A stretch of 64,000 bases of DNA from Propionispira arboris (GTDB lineage: Bacteria; Bacillota; Negativicutes; Selenomonadales; Selenomonadaceae), in NCBI RefSeq assembly GCF_900109225.1, contig NZ_FNZK01000002.1:62001-126000 (forward strand), written 5' to 3'. The notes beneath the pieces are model-generated. The model did no database searches. It saw only the letters and a program-made list of their open reading frames with translations, and had not been told where the DNA came from. Position numbers and translations under genes: made by a program. Positions 1-11,165 of the stretch are shown piece by piece. Numbering within the stretch: position 1 is the stretch's first letter; each line of letters starts with the position of its first letter.

Positions 1-1760
1 TTAAGGAAAAAGTGTCAGATGTCTATAAACTGTATCAGAAAAAATTACGAGCGAACAATGCGCTTGATTTTGATGACTTATTGATGATCACGGTTGTGCT
101 TCTTGAAGAACATCAAGATATTTGTGCCAAGTATCAGGCTCGTTTTAAATATATTATGGTGGATGAGTATCAAGATACAAATGGTGCCCAGTATCAGCTG
201 ACGAAATTATTAGCTGCACAGCATCATAATCTGTGTGTGGTCGGTGATGCGGATCAGTCGATTTATGGCTGGCGTGGTGCGGATATTCGCAACATTATGG
301 ATTTTGAAAAAGATTATCCAGAAGTGCAGACAATCAAATTGGAGCAAAATTATCGTTCAACCAAAACGATTTTGGCTGCGGCGAATGCCGTTATTGAAAA
401 CAACATTGATCGTAAACCAAAAGAACTTTGGACGGAAAATGCTGGCGGCGAAAAGATCACGTCATATTTAGCGAATGATGAACGTGATGAAGCCCAGTTT
501 ATTGCAACAACCGTTATGAAACAAAAAACGATTTTCAATTCATCCTTTGGTGATATTGCAATTTTATATCGTACCAATGCGCAGTCGCGCGTACTCGAGG
601 AAGGGTTCATGCGGGCGGGCATTCCTTATACGATGGTTGGCGGTTTGAAGTTTTATGATCGCAAGGAAATCAAAGATATCCATGCCTACTTACGAGTGAT
701 CTTTAACCCAGCGGATACGGTAAGCTTGATGAGGATCATCAATGTGCCAAAACGTGGTTTAGGTGATGCTACAATTGCCAAAATGAATGAATTTGCGGCT
801 ATGAATGATATGACTTTATTCGATGTTGTATCAAATCCGGCACAGGTTCCGGGGCTTACAGCGCGCGTAAAAAAACCACTTGAAATTTTTGCTGAGTTTG
901 TTTTTAAAATGATGGCCTATCAAGATAATCTTTCGGTGCATGATCTCATTGATCGTGTTATGAATGAATCGGGCTATATTGCAGAATTGGAATCAGAAAA
1001 AAAACCAGAAAATGAAACGCGCCTGGAAAACTTGAAAGAACTTTTGAGTGTGGCCAAAGACTTTGAAAAAGGTGATGAAATTCCTAATTTAGAGAATTTC
1101 CTGAGTCAGGTTGCCTTGGTGTCTGATATTGATAATGCGAATTTAGAAGAGGATCGTGTTACGTTTATGACACTTCATTCAGCGAAAGGTCTAGAATTTC
1201 CAATTGTGTTTATTGCTGGGATGGAAGAGGGACTGTTTCCACATTCGCGGACACTGATGAATGAATCGGAACTAGAAGAAGAACGCCGGGCTTGTTATGT
1301 AGGGATTACCCGGGCTGAGCGTAAACTGTATTTGACAAATGCGCGCGGTCGGATGATTTATGGTCATACCGTATCCTATCCCCAGTCACGTTTCTTAAGT
1401 GAAATTCCGGAAGAATATATGGAACGACTTGTCGTTCGTCAAAATGCCTACGGCTTTGCAAACTCCAGTGTTGTTCAGCAGCGTGGCTATGGCAGTGCAT
1501 TTCGGCCATCCGTTCAAATGCAGCAAGCATCGGGTCATGGTACGATTACGACACCAGTTATGCAGCAAACAGGCACGGCCATCCGCCCCGATACCAATGT
1601 GAATTGGCATGTAGGCGATAAAGCAAAACATGGTAAATGGGGGACCGGTACGGTTGTATCGGTGCGCGGCAGTGGAGAAGAAGTGGAACTTAAGATTGCG
1701 TTTCCAGGACAGGGAATTAAAGGACTTATGCAAAAATATGCGCCGATTTCCAAAGAGTAG
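1..1760 (+). CDS. pcrA: ATP-dependent DNA helicase PcrA/UvrD (5' truncated)
   Basis: This is an SF1A 3'-5' DNA helicase used in repair and in clearing replication conflicts in the cytoplasm. The frame is open from base 3, so the N-terminal part with Walker A lies before the window; the GTG at 12 is not the real start. Visible motifs are Walker B/motif II (VDEYQDTN), motif III (GDADQSIYGWRGAD), motif IV (QNYRST), motif V (TLHSAKGLEF) and motif VI (EERRACYVGITRA). The last ~55 residues form the Tudor-like RNA-polymerase-binding tail typical of PcrA (HGKWGTGTVV). ligA follows after 42 bases, the usual pcrA-ligA order in Firmicutes. The identification is firm. Confidence 0.97.
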   Translation, partial: KEKVSDVYKLYQKKLRANNALDFDDLLMITVVLLEEHQDICAKYQARFKYIMVDEYQDTNGAQYQLTKLLAAQHHNLCVVGDADQSIYGWRGADIRNIMDFEKDYPEVQTIKLEQNYRSTKTILAAANAVIENNIDRKPKELWTENAGGEKITSYLANDERDEAQFIATTVMKQKTIFNSSFGDIAILYRTNAQSRVLEEGFMRAGIPYTMVGGLKFYDRKEIKDIHAYLRVIFNPADTVSLMRIINVPKRGLGDATIAKMNEFAAMNDMTLFDVVSNPAQVPGLTARVKKPLEIFAEFVFKMMAYQDNLSVHDLIDRVMNESGYIAELESEKKPENETRLENLKELLSVAKDFEKGDEIPNLENFLSQVALVSDIDNANLEEDRVTFMTLHSAKGLEFPIVFIAGMEEGLFPHSRTLMNESELEEERRACYVGITRAERKLYLTNARGRMIYGHTVSYPQSRFLSEIPEEYMERLVVRQNAYGFANSSVVQQRGYGSAFRPSVQMQQASGHGTITTPVMQQTGTAIRPDTNVNWHVGDKAKHGKWGTGTVVSVRGSGEEVELKIAFPGQGIKGLMQKYAPISKE

Positions 1761-1790
1761 AATCAGTTGGAACAGCATGATTTTGTTTAA

Positions 1791-3794
<2,004 letters not shown>

Positions 3795-3961
3795 TTCTCA
3801 AATTAATAGAACATTTCGCTTTGTCGTGCTATAATGATATTTAGTTTGGTTTATAGATATGCATTAAATATTTTATATCCCATTTTTGGCAGACGGATAG
3901 ACTCGATGCAATTTCTTTAATGCATGATATATAATATAAATGATTAAAATGGAAAGCAGCT

Positions 3962-4038
3962 AAAATTGAAAGTAAAGCAGCGCAAAAGGACGAAGTGGTT
4001 CTTTTGGGAACAATCTCGCGGCTTGACTTTCAGTTTTT
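3962..4038 (+). ncRNA. Candidate structured leader upstream of gatC
   Basis: The 280-base gap before gatC holds a long imperfect inverted repeat. Bases 3962-3978 and 4021-4038 can pair over about 17 positions with few mismatches, and a second hairpin (CAAAAGGAC with GTTCTTTTG) is nested inside. No T-box consensus and no T-run are visible, so this is not an obvious T-box or simple terminator. A TATAAT-like hexamer lies near 3830 and an AT-rich -10-like stretch near 3930. A function as an mRNA leader is inference only. Confidence 0.35.
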
Positions 4039-4074
4039 AACTTTTCGTTAATTTTATAAATGGATGGTGAAATA

Positions 4075-4365
4075 ATGAAAGTTACAGCTAAAGATGTTGA
4101 GAGTGTAGCGATATTATCGCGTCTTGAACTTAAAGAAACAGATATGGAAAAATACACGAAACATTTAAACGCATTTCTTGAATATGCGGATGTGATGACC
4201 AGCTTGAATACCGATGGCGTAAAACCGACAGATCACGTACTTCCTTTGCAGAATGTTTTCCGTGAAGATGTGGTTAAACCTTCCTTGGATCGAGAATTAG
4301 CCCTTTCCAATGCGCCGCAGCGTGAAGATGGCTATTTTAAAGTACCAAAAATTCTGGAAGATTAA
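4075..4365 (+). CDS. gatC: Asp/Glu-tRNA amidotransferase subunit C
   Basis: This is the small stabilising subunit of the GatCAB amidotransferase, which converts Glu-tRNA(Gln) and Asp-tRNA(Asn) to the amide forms. The typical opening ([17 protein letters not shown]) and tail ([13 protein letters not shown]) are visible. The length of 96 residues is standard. The ATG at 4075 gives the family's N-terminus; an in-frame ATG at 4060 would add five residues that do not look conserved. The ribosome site is weak. It is first in the gatC-gatA-gatB operon. Confidence 0.95.
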   Translation: MKVTAKDVESVAILSRLELKETDMEKYTKHLNAFLEYADVMTSLNTDGVKPTDHVLPLQNVFREDVVKPSLDRELALSNAPQREDGYFKVPKILED

Positions 4366-4387
4366 GCAAAGAGCAGGAGGAAAAAAC

Positions 4388-5860
4388 GTGAGATTATTTG
4401 ATAAACCAGCACATGTTTTACATGATATGCTTGTGAATAAAGAAATTACAGCAGTGGAACTTCTCAATGATGTCTTTTTACGCATAGATGAAGTGGAAGA
4501 TCAGGTTAAAGCTTATTTAACCCAGACCCGTAAAACGGCTCTTGAACAGGCCCGGCTTGTGGATGCGAAAATTGCGAAAGGCGAAACGATTGGTTTTCTG
4601 GAAGGTATTCCGGGCGCCATTAAAGATAACATTTGCACAATGGGTGTGAAAACAACTTGTGCTTCGAAAATGCTGGAACATTTTGTACCGCCTTATAATG
4701 CAACGGTAGTGGAAAAACTACAGACGCAAAATCCGGTTATTTTAGGAAAAACCAATATGGATGAATTTGCCATGGGTGGATCAACCGAAAATTCCGCTTA
4801 TTTTCCAACTCATAACCCTTGGAATCTTGATTGCGTTCCCGGTGGTTCGAGCGGTGGATCGGCAGCGGCTGTAGCAGCTGGAACGGCTATCTGGTCAATT
4901 GGTTCGGATACGGGTGGATCCATACGTCAACCAGCTTCTTTTTGTGGTATAGTTGGCATAAAACCAACCTATGGTCGTGTATCACGTTATGGACTGGTTG
5001 CTTTTGCATCTTCGTTGGATCAAATTGGTCCTTTGACACGTGACGTAACAGACTGCGCACATTTACTCAATATCCTTTGTGGTTATGATGCAAAAGATTC
5101 TACTTCCATTAATGCTGAGGTGCCAGATTTTACAAAATCCTTAGTTAAGGATATCAAAGGACTCAAAATTGGTCTGCCCAAAGAATATTTTGTAAAAGGG
5201 ATGGACGCAGATGTTGAACGTGCTATCCGCACGGCTATTAAAAAGCTCGAATCCCTTGGGGCTGAAGTAGTTGAAGTATCGATGCCGCACACAGATTATG
5301 CAATTTCAACGTATTATTTATTGGCACCGGCCGAAGCAAGCTCCAATTTAGCCCGTTATGACGGCGTAAGCTATGGTGAACGTGTTGATGGTATCGACAT
5401 TGTTGATATGATGAATAAAACACGCAGTGCAAAATTTGGTGAAGAAGTCAAACGCCGCATTATGATTGGTAGTTATGCCTTGAGTGCTGGTTATTATGAT
5501 GCCTATTATGTAAAAGCGCTAAAGGTCCGTACTTTAGTAAAACAAGATTTTGATGAAGCTTTTGAAAAAGTAGATCTTATCGTCGCACCAACCGCACCAA
5601 CACCAGCTTATAAAATTGGTGAAATGAATAGTGATCCACTCAAGATGTATTTGCAGGATATTTGTACGATTCCGCTCAATCTGGCAGGACTTCCTGGCAT
5701 CTCGATTCCTTGTGGTTTTACAAATACAAAAATGCCGGTTGGTCTTCAGCTCATCGGTAAACCGCTTGATGAAGCAACCATTATCCGTGCTGCTTATACA
5801 TATGAACAAAGCAATGAATTTCATAATAGTATTGCACCACTTGGGGAGGATAAAAAATGA
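4388..5860 (+). CDS. gatA: Asp/Glu-tRNA amidotransferase subunit A
   Basis: This is the catalytic amidase-signature subunit of GatCAB, which releases ammonia from glutamine. Counting from the GTG start, the Lys-cisSer-Ser triad falls at K79, S154 and S178, within [15 protein letters not shown] and [10 protein letters not shown]. These positions agree with the known GatA triad. The start is GTG at 4388, eight bases after AGGAGG; frames opening further upstream overlap gatC and lack a ribosome site. The length is 490 residues. Its stop overlaps the gatB start by four bases, indicating translational coupling. Confidence 0.97.
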   Translation: MRLFDKPAHVLHDMLVNKEITAVELLNDVFLRIDEVEDQVKAYLTQTRKTALEQARLVDAKIAKGETIGFLEGIPGAIKDNICTMGVKTTCASKMLEHFVPPYNATVVEKLQTQNPVILGKTNMDEFAMGGSTENSAYFPTHNPWNLDCVPGGSSGGSAAAVAAGTAIWSIGSDTGGSIRQPASFCGIVGIKPTYGRVSRYGLVAFASSLDQIGPLTRDVTDCAHLLNILCGYDAKDSTSINAEVPDFTKSLVKDIKGLKIGLPKEYFVKGMDADVERAIRTAIKKLESLGAEVVEVSMPHTDYAISTYYLLAPAEASSNLARYDGVSYGERVDGIDIVDMMNKTRSAKFGEEVKRRIMIGSYALSAGYYDAYYVKALKVRTLVKQDFDEAFEKVDLIVAPTAPTPAYKIGEMNSDPLKMYLQDICTIPLNLAGLPGISIPCGFTNTKMPVGLQLIGKPLDEATIIRAAYTYEQSNEFHNSIAPLGEDKK

Positions 5861-7299
5861 GTTACGAAACAGTCATTGGGCTTGAAATCCATAGTGAATT
5901 AAAAACAAATACAAAAATATTCTGCGGCTGTGCCACTACGTTTGGTGCTGAACAAAATACAAATGTCTGTCCTGTCTGTCTTGGACTGCCAGGTGTACTG
6001 CCGGTTATAAATAAAAGGGTTGTCGAATTTGCAATTAAGGCGGGTATTGCTTTAAACTGCAAAATTAATAATTTCAGTAAATTTGATCGAAAAAATTACT
6101 ATTATCCAGATTTGCCAAAAAACTTTCAGACTTCACAGTTTGATTTGCCGATTGCAGAATTTGGTTATGTTGATATTGAAGTCGATGGCAAAGTGAAACG
6201 AATTCGTATCACGCGTATTCATATGGAAGAAGATGCCGGGAAACTGGTTCATTCCGGTACTACCATTAAAGATTCTGCTACATCAAATGTGGATTACAAC
6301 CGTACAGGGGTACCTTTAATTGAAATTGTTTCAGAACCAGATATATCAAGTCCGGCAGAAGCAAGAGCTTATATGGAAAAAGTGAAATCTGTTTTGGAAT
6401 ATCTTGATGTTTCCAATTGTAAAATGGAAGAAGGAAATCTTCGTGCGGATGTCAATGTATCACTGCGTAAAGTTGGTGCAACGGAACTTGGTACAAAAGC
6501 AGAAATGAAGAACCTGAACTCCTTCAAGATGATTGAAAATGCGTTAGCATATGAAATTGAACGTCAGGAAGAAATTCTCGATGATGGTGGTCACATCGTC
6601 CAAGAAACCAGGACTTGGGACGATGCCAAGGGCATTACACTTTCCATGCGTACAAAAGAAGCAGCGCAGGATTATCGGTATTTGCCGGAACCGGATCTTT
6701 TACCAATTATTACAACGGATGAAGAAATCGAAGAATATCGACGCGGCTTACCAGAACTTCCGGATGCCCGTAAAGAACGTTTTATGGAAAAATTTGATCT
6801 TTCTTCGTATGATGCACTTGTGCTTACGACTTCTCGTCAAATGGCCGATTATTTTGATGCGGCAGTAAGAAATGGTGCGGATGCAAAGCTCGTTGCCAAT
6901 TGGATCATGGGAGATCTTTCGAAACATCTTAACTCGGAAAACAAGGATATATCAGAAAGTTTAGTGACCGCGGAAAATCTTGCGGCAATGGTGACTTTGA
7001 TTAGCAAGGGAACGATTTCCTCGAAAATTGCTAAAACTGTTTTTGAACAAATGTGGAAAACAGGCGATGATCCTGAAAAAATCGTTAAAGAAAAAGGACT
7101 TGTCCAGATTACGGATACAAAAGCGATTGAAGAAATTGTGGATGCTGTGATTGCAGCCAATCCAAAACCGGTTGAAGATTATAAAGGCGGGAATGCAAAA
7201 TCAATCGGATTTTTAGTAGGACAAGTCATGAAACAAAGTAAGGGTAAAGCAAATCCAGGTCTTGTAAATGAACTCTTAAAAGGAAAATTGGACGCATAA
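5857..7299 (+). CDS. gatB: Asp/Glu-tRNA amidotransferase subunit B
   Basis: This is the tRNA-binding, kinase-like subunit of GatCAB. It shows the N-terminal signature [10 protein letters not shown], the zinc-site cysteines around CGCATTFG and CPVCLGLPG, and DFNR-type ammonia-channel residues in [18 protein letters not shown]. The C-terminal YqeY-like tail ends in [15 protein letters not shown]. The length of 480 residues is normal. A GGGAGG ribosome site lies inside the end of gatA. A strong terminator follows at once, closing the operon. Confidence 0.97.
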   Translation: MSYETVIGLEIHSELKTNTKIFCGCATTFGAEQNTNVCPVCLGLPGVLPVINKRVVEFAIKAGIALNCKINNFSKFDRKNYYYPDLPKNFQTSQFDLPIAEFGYVDIEVDGKVKRIRITRIHMEEDAGKLVHSGTTIKDSATSNVDYNRTGVPLIEIVSEPDISSPAEARAYMEKVKSVLEYLDVSNCKMEEGNLRADVNVSLRKVGATELGTKAEMKNLNSFKMIENALAYEIERQEEILDDGGHIVQETRTWDDAKGITLSMRTKEAAQDYRYLPEPDLLPIITTDEEIEEYRRGLPELPDARKERFMEKFDLSSYDALVLTTSRQMADYFDAAVRNGADAKLVANWIMGDLSKHLNSENKDISESLVTAENLAAMVTLISKGTISSKIAKTVFEQMWKTGDDPEKIVKEKGLVQITDTKAIEEIVDAVIAANPKPVEDYKGGNAKSIGFLVGQVMKQSKGKANPGLVNELLKGKLDA

Positions 7300-7312
7300 T
7301 AAATTGCATAAA

Positions 7313-7357
7313 AAACAAATAAGGCTGCACAGTATGCAGCCTTATTTGTTTAGAAAG
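7313..7357 (+). terminator. Rho-independent terminator after gatB
   Basis: Bases 7313-7329 and 7335-7351 form a perfect 17-bp inverted repeat around the loop CAGTA. The right arm ends TTATTTGTTT, supplying a partial T-tract. The ribosome site of the next gene begins within a few bases. Confidence 0.8.
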
Positions 7358-7368
7358 AGGTATACACC

Positions 7369-7764
7369 TTGAAATTTATCTTACTGCCATTCGTTGCCTG
7401 GCTGGCTGCCGGTTTTTTGAAATTCAGTATTCATTATTTGCGTTACGGCGAGATGAAATTTAGCGAAATCATCGGCTATGGTGGTTTTCCAAGTACGCAT
7501 ACTTCTATTTTAGCCTCAGCCGTATTTTCACTGGGACTTTATCAAGGGTTTTTCACTCCCCTGTTTTCTTTTGGTCTTGCTAGTTTGATGGTTTGCATGA
7601 TTGATGCGCAGGGGCTTAGACGCCATGTGGGGCGGCAGGCTGTTACGGTTAATAAGCTGGATAAAACAGCAAACTTGCAAGAACGTATGGGGCATACCTG
7701 GTTTGAACTTAGCGGCGGATTGATTGTTGGCATGATCGTTGCTAGTTTGTTTTACCTTATATAA
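7369..7764 (+). CDS. Divergent PAP2 family membrane protein (YuiD-like)
   Basis: A 131-residue membrane protein of the divergent PAP2/acid-phosphatase family (DUF212, like B. subtilis YuiD). The family is recognised by GGFPSTHTS, by DAQGLRRHVGRQA and by the late GHTWFE block. Several hydrophobic segments indicate an integral inner-membrane protein. The start is a TTG eight bases after AAAGAGG. The family's reaction is not established; lipid phosphatase activity is only suggested by homology. It appears monocistronic after the gatB terminator. Confidence 0.85.
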   Translation: MKFILLPFVAWLAAGFLKFSIHYLRYGEMKFSEIIGYGGFPSTHTSILASAVFSLGLYQGFFTPLFSFGLASLMVCMIDAQGLRRHVGRQAVTVNKLDKTANLQERMGHTWFELSGGLIVGMIVASLFYLI

Positions 7765-7866
7765 AACAATAAAAACGTATTTTAGGGCAAGTTTCTCGGA
7801 AGAAGAATAAACCAAATGGATTTGGGTTAGTTTACGTTATTTTTAACATTATAGGAGTGACTAACT

Positions 7867-8340
7867 ATGAAAAAAGGTTTTTTTTATCAAACAGCACTGG
7901 GAACTTTTTATATTGCCGAAGAATATGCCGCGATTACTGATATGAAATTTGTAACCGCAACGATCGAAAATGAAGATGAGATTGTCGAAACACTGCTTAT
8001 TCGTGAAGCTTTCATGCAGCTAAAAGAATATCTAAACGGTTTGCGTCAGCTATTTACATTGCCGCTTAGACCACAGGGAACTGTTTTTCAAAATGAAGTT
8101 TGGCAGATTTTAAAGACGATACCGTATGGTGAAACCCGTTCTTATGGACAAATTGCCACAGCAATCTGCAATCCGCATGCCAGTCAAGCCGTGGCAATGG
8201 CCAATAATAAAAACCCTATATTATTTTATATTCCGTCGCATCGTTTAATTGCGGCGAATGGAAGCTTGAATGGCTATACGGGTGGGGCAGCCATGAAAAA
8301 ATATTTATTAGAATTTGAGCAGCTGCATAAAAATAAATAA
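7867..8340 (+). CDS. O6-alkylguanine-DNA alkyltransferase homologue with Ser in place of the active-site Cys
   Basis: The fold is that of Ogt/MGMT: an N-terminal ribonuclease-H-like part, the helix-turn-helix with arginine finger (PYGETRSYGQIA), the Asn hinge, and the C-terminal NGSLNGYTGG block. The length of 157 residues is normal. The invariant PCHR motif reads PSHR (S124, codon TCG at 8236-8238), so the methyl-accepting cysteine is absent. Family knowledge says such a protein cannot do suicidal alkyl transfer. It may be an alkyltransferase-like (ATL) damage sensor, although classical ATLs have Trp here. A clear GGAG ribosome site precedes ATG 7867. Confidence 0.85.
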   Translation: MKKGFFYQTALGTFYIAEEYAAITDMKFVTATIENEDEIVETLLIREAFMQLKEYLNGLRQLFTLPLRPQGTVFQNEVWQILKTIPYGETRSYGQIATAICNPHASQAVAMANNKNPILFYIPSHRLIAANGSLNGYTGGAAMKKYLLEFEQLHKNK

Positions 8341-8420
8341 AGTAAAAGCAGGAAAACATAATAATTTTGACGAAATGGATAATAATGTTTTCGAGTATAA
8401 AGAAAGATGAGGTACGTTTT

Positions 8421-9083
8421 ATGCAGTACAAGGCGGTTATTTTTGATTTGGATGGGACTTTAATAGACTCTCTGGCAGACCTGGCCGACAGCGCCAATAT
8501 AATGCTTACTGAATATGGTTACCCGACACATGAAGTGAAAGACTATCGATTGATGGTAGGAAATGGTTCACGAATGCTTATGAAACGCTGTTTACCAAAA
8601 GAGACTTCAGAAAAAATTATTGATGAAGCTTTGGCAAAATATAAAAAAATATATGAAAGCCGTTTCTTGGAAAAAACAAGATCATATGATGGGATTTTAG
8701 AATTGCTTAAAGAATTAAAGGCTGATGCAATACCTTTGGCTATTTGTACAAATAAACATAATAAAGCGGCACACACAATTGTTGAAGTTTTATTTGAAAA
8801 GCAGACATTTGATTATTTAATTGGTGAACGGGAAGGAATTCCTCGTAAACCTGATCCGACGGCAGTACTCGAAATAGCGCAGGACATGAAGATTCGTCCC
8901 GAAGAAATTGTCTACATAGGTGATTCCATGATTGATATGAAGACAGCTTTAAATGCCAATATGCTGCCAGTCGGTGTTTTATGGGGATTTCGTGATCAAA
9001 AAGAACTTGAAGAAAATGGTGCAAAAGTTCTTTTAGAACATCCAGCAGAACTTTTAGAAAAAGTTGAGTTTGTTAAAAATTAA
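8421..9083 (+). CDS. HAD-IA hydrolase, phosphoglycolate-phosphatase-like
   Basis: A cytoplasmic HAD-superfamily phosphatase of 220 residues. Motif I is FDLDGTLIDS, motif II is CTNKHN, and motifs III/IV are RKPDP and YIGDSMIDM. The helical cap between motifs I and II places it in subclass IA near Gph. ATG 8421 follows GATGAGGT and is preferred over the ATG-less extension upstream. The substrate cannot be fixed from sequence; phosphoglycolate or a similar small phosphate is a guess from the family. Confidence 0.88.
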   Translation: MQYKAVIFDLDGTLIDSLADLADSANIMLTEYGYPTHEVKDYRLMVGNGSRMLMKRCLPKETSEKIIDEALAKYKKIYESRFLEKTRSYDGILELLKELKADAIPLAICTNKHNKAAHTIVEVLFEKQTFDYLIGEREGIPRKPDPTAVLEIAQDMKIRPEEIVYIGDSMIDMKTALNANMLPVGVLWGFRDQKELEENGAKVLLEHPAELLEKVEFVKN

Positions 9084-9168
9084 ATGATTGAATTTTTAAG
9101 ATGACGAAGTAAATGATATTGTCTGTGGATGGTCAAATTTGTTTATTAGTTTACTTAAAAAAATACAT

Positions 9169-9203
9169 AAAAAAGGAGCTTTGCATTTTGCAGAGCTCCT
9201 TTG
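9169..9203 (-). terminator. Terminator of tatA (minus strand)
   Basis: Bases 9172-9185 and 9189-9202 form a 14-bp stem with one imperfect pair. Read on the minus strand it is followed by T-runs (complement of 9149-9174). It directly follows the tatA stop codon. Confidence 0.75.
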
Positions 9204-9206
9204 TGC

Positions 9207-9377
9207 TTATTCTTTTTTATTGTCATTTTTGGGGTCCGTTGTTTTTGAAAATGCTTTTTTTAATTCGTTGACGCCATTGCCTAAGGCTTTACCAAGCTCT
9301 GGTAATTTACCTGGACCGAAAACAATTAAGGCGATAAACGCAATAATTAATAATTCTGGAATGCCAATACCAAACAT
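9207..9377 (-). CDS. tatA: Sec-independent translocase protein TatA
   Basis: A 56-residue protein reading [14 protein letters not shown] at its start. It has the standard TatA plan: a short N-terminus, one membrane helix, the [14 protein letters not shown] hinge and amphipathic helix, then a charged tail. TatA forms the pore of the twin-arginine export system. The ribosome site is GGGAGG seven bases upstream on the minus strand. No tatC is adjacent, so its partner must be elsewhere. The gene's own terminator closes it. Confidence 0.9.
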   Translation of the reverse strand: MFGIGIPELLIIAFIALIVFGPGKLPELGKALGNGVNELKKAFSKTTDPKNDNKKE

Positions 9378-9488
9378 TATATCCTCCCATAAATTACATG
9401 TTGTCTTTATTCCATTGTATCATAAACGAAGAGAATAAACAGCTGTTAATTTGGTGGTTCTTCTTATGATTTGTCGAAAATGAAAGGC

Positions 9489-10859
9489 TTATATTTCATG
9501 ATGTGGTTGCAGGCTTGGCTGCCAGTAGGGACTTTGTTTCATTTGCTTCATTTTACGGAAATAACTGATTGTGACGAGTAACATGGCGCCAGCCCAGGAA
9601 ATTGGATTGGAATAACAAATTCCCAAAAAACCGAACATATTGGTAATGTACAGCGCAGAAAAACAGCGAAGGACCAATTCGATGATACAAGCAATAAAAG
9701 GAATTCTTGCATCGCCCATACCTTGCAATGTATTGCGGAAGATAAATAATTGACCGAGGAAAAAGTAGCAGGTTGAACTAATCATCAGGTAGGTTTTCGC
9801 AATAGATAAGACTTCGGGTTCGGCATTACTGATAAAAATTGCAATGAGTGTTTCACCAAAATTATAGATTATGAACCCCATAAAAAGACTAATTGCAATT
9901 GAAATACCAGAACAGCTTAAAACTCCCTGGCGAATACGATCTAATTTACGGGCACCGTAATTTTGGGCTGTATACGTTGCCATGGCAATTCCGAAGGATA
10001 ACATCGGCTGCGTAGCAATTTGTTCAATTCGAATGGCGGAGGTGAAAGCGGCTATGGTATTTGGACCGAAGGTGTTGCAGACACTTTGTATAATGAAAAT
10101 ACCAATGGCGATGATAGAAAACTGTAAAGCCATGGGCAGCGCAAGCTTTAGATGCTGCATAGCAAAAGCATAGTCAAGTTTCCAGTCCTCCCGTTTTAAC
10201 TGCAAAATAGGAAATTTTTTCATAATATAAATGATGCAGCATAGCGACGAAATAGCCTGGGCAATGATTACCGCAATAGCCGATCCGGCAATACCCATGC
10301 CAAATACGCAGATAAAAAGTATCGCCAGAACAATATTGATTAACGTTGAAAAAATCAAAAAATAAAGCGGAGTTTTACTATCACCTAAGGCACGGATAAT
10401 GCTCGATAACAGATTATACGCCATCATGGAAATTAAGCCGTAAATTATGATACTGATATAATCATAAGCGCCCTGAATCAAAACAGCAGGTACGTTCATT
10501 ACAGCGAGTAAGGGTTTCAAACAAAGAATACTGAAAATAGTTACCACAATTGTTGCCAGTAAACTGATGCAGATAGATACCGTTACCGAACGGCGGACAC
10601 CAGATTCATCTTTTGCCCCGAATTTTTGGGCTGTAATAACGGTGAGTCCGCCAGTCAGGCCATTACTCAGTGTTAAAAGAAAAAAGAAAATTGGCGATGC
10701 TGCACCGACCGAAGCTAACGCATCCACACCGATTGTCCGACCGACGATGATGATGTCAGCTATATTATATAATTGTTGAAAAACGTTTCCAATGAGTAAA
10801 GGTATAGAAAATGCTAAAATTAATTTAATCGGATTCCCGATTGTCATGTCACGAATCAT
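9489..10859 (-). CDS. MATE family efflux transporter
   Basis: A 456-residue inner-membrane protein with about twelve hydrophobic segments in two similar halves, typical of MATE drug/cation antiporters. The opening (IPLLIGNVFQQLYNIADIIIVGR) is the classical MatE start. The second half contains IRALGDSK-like and LQGMGDAR repeats. ATG 10859 has AAAGGAG upstream on the minus strand. It is transcribed toward tatA and divergently from the molybdenum-cofactor cluster. The substrate is unknown. Confidence 0.93.
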   Translation of the reverse strand: MIRDMTIGNPIKLILAFSIPLLIGNVFQQLYNIADIIIVGRTIGVDALASVGAASPIFFFLLTLSNGLTGGLTVITAQKFGAKDESGVRRSVTVSICISLLATIVVTIFSILCLKPLLAVMNVPAVLIQGAYDYISIIIYGLISMMAYNLLSSIIRALGDSKTPLYFLIFSTLINIVLAILFICVFGMGIAGSAIAVIIAQAISSLCCIIYIMKKFPILQLKREDWKLDYAFAMQHLKLALPMALQFSIIAIGIFIIQSVCNTFGPNTIAAFTSAIRIEQIATQPMLSFGIAMATYTAQNYGARKLDRIRQGVLSCSGISIAISLFMGFIIYNFGETLIAIFISNAEPEVLSIAKTYLMISSTCYFFLGQLFIFRNTLQGMGDARIPFIACIIELVLRCFSALYITNMFGFLGICYSNPISWAGAMLLVTISYFRKMKQMKQSPYWQPSLQPHHEI

Positions 10860-10974
10860 CTATAAAAACTCCTTTTTTATGTACTAGGATTACGATAGTC
10901 GAAAATAAAATATTTGGCAATAGTTTTCTGAAAAAGATTGATTTTTTAATGAATATATTTATGGGATAGAGGTC

Positions 10975-11004
10975 TAGACGTTAGCTATGCTTATACTTTA
11001 TAAT
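10975..11004 (+). promoter_or_regulatory. Sigma-70-type promoter of the molybdenum-cofactor cluster
   Basis: TAGACG at 10975-10980, an 18-base spacer and a perfect TATAAT at 10999-11004 form a good housekeeping promoter. Transcription would begin near 11011, giving a leader of about 155 bases before the MoeA-like gene. Confidence 0.6.
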
Positions 11005-11044
11005 AGAGACTATTACGATGAGATCGATGTAGTAAAAAGTGAAT

Positions 11045-11086
11045 ATGCTCCGTGCGAAAATATCTACGAGCATGACCTTAGATATT
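11045..11086 (+). ncRNA. Candidate H-type pseudoknot in the leader of the MoeA-like gene
   Basis: Two perfect complementarities interlock. ATGCTC (11045-11050) pairs with GAGCAT (11068-11073), and AATATCTA (11059-11066) pairs with TAGATATT (11079-11086). The order a-b-a'-b' is pseudoknot topology, with loops of 8, 1 and 5 bases. It lies within the predicted leader. It does not match a Moco-riboswitch consensus that I can recall. A role as a ligand sensor is inference. Confidence 0.4.
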
Positions 11087-11165
11087 GAGCCTGCATAATT
11101 CTTTGGATTGTTCACGGGGTAATGAGAGAAATTTCATTGCCTTCATAGTTGAGAGGAAGAACAAA

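Noticed and set aside
3795-4074. T-box before gatCAB
   Set aside because: There is no TGGNACCGCG-like core, AGTA loop or terminator; only unexplained inverted repeats.
9139-9438. 99-residue plus-strand frame over the tatA locus
   Set aside because: It is the antisense shadow of tatA, which has the family sequence, a ribosome site and a terminator on the minus strand.
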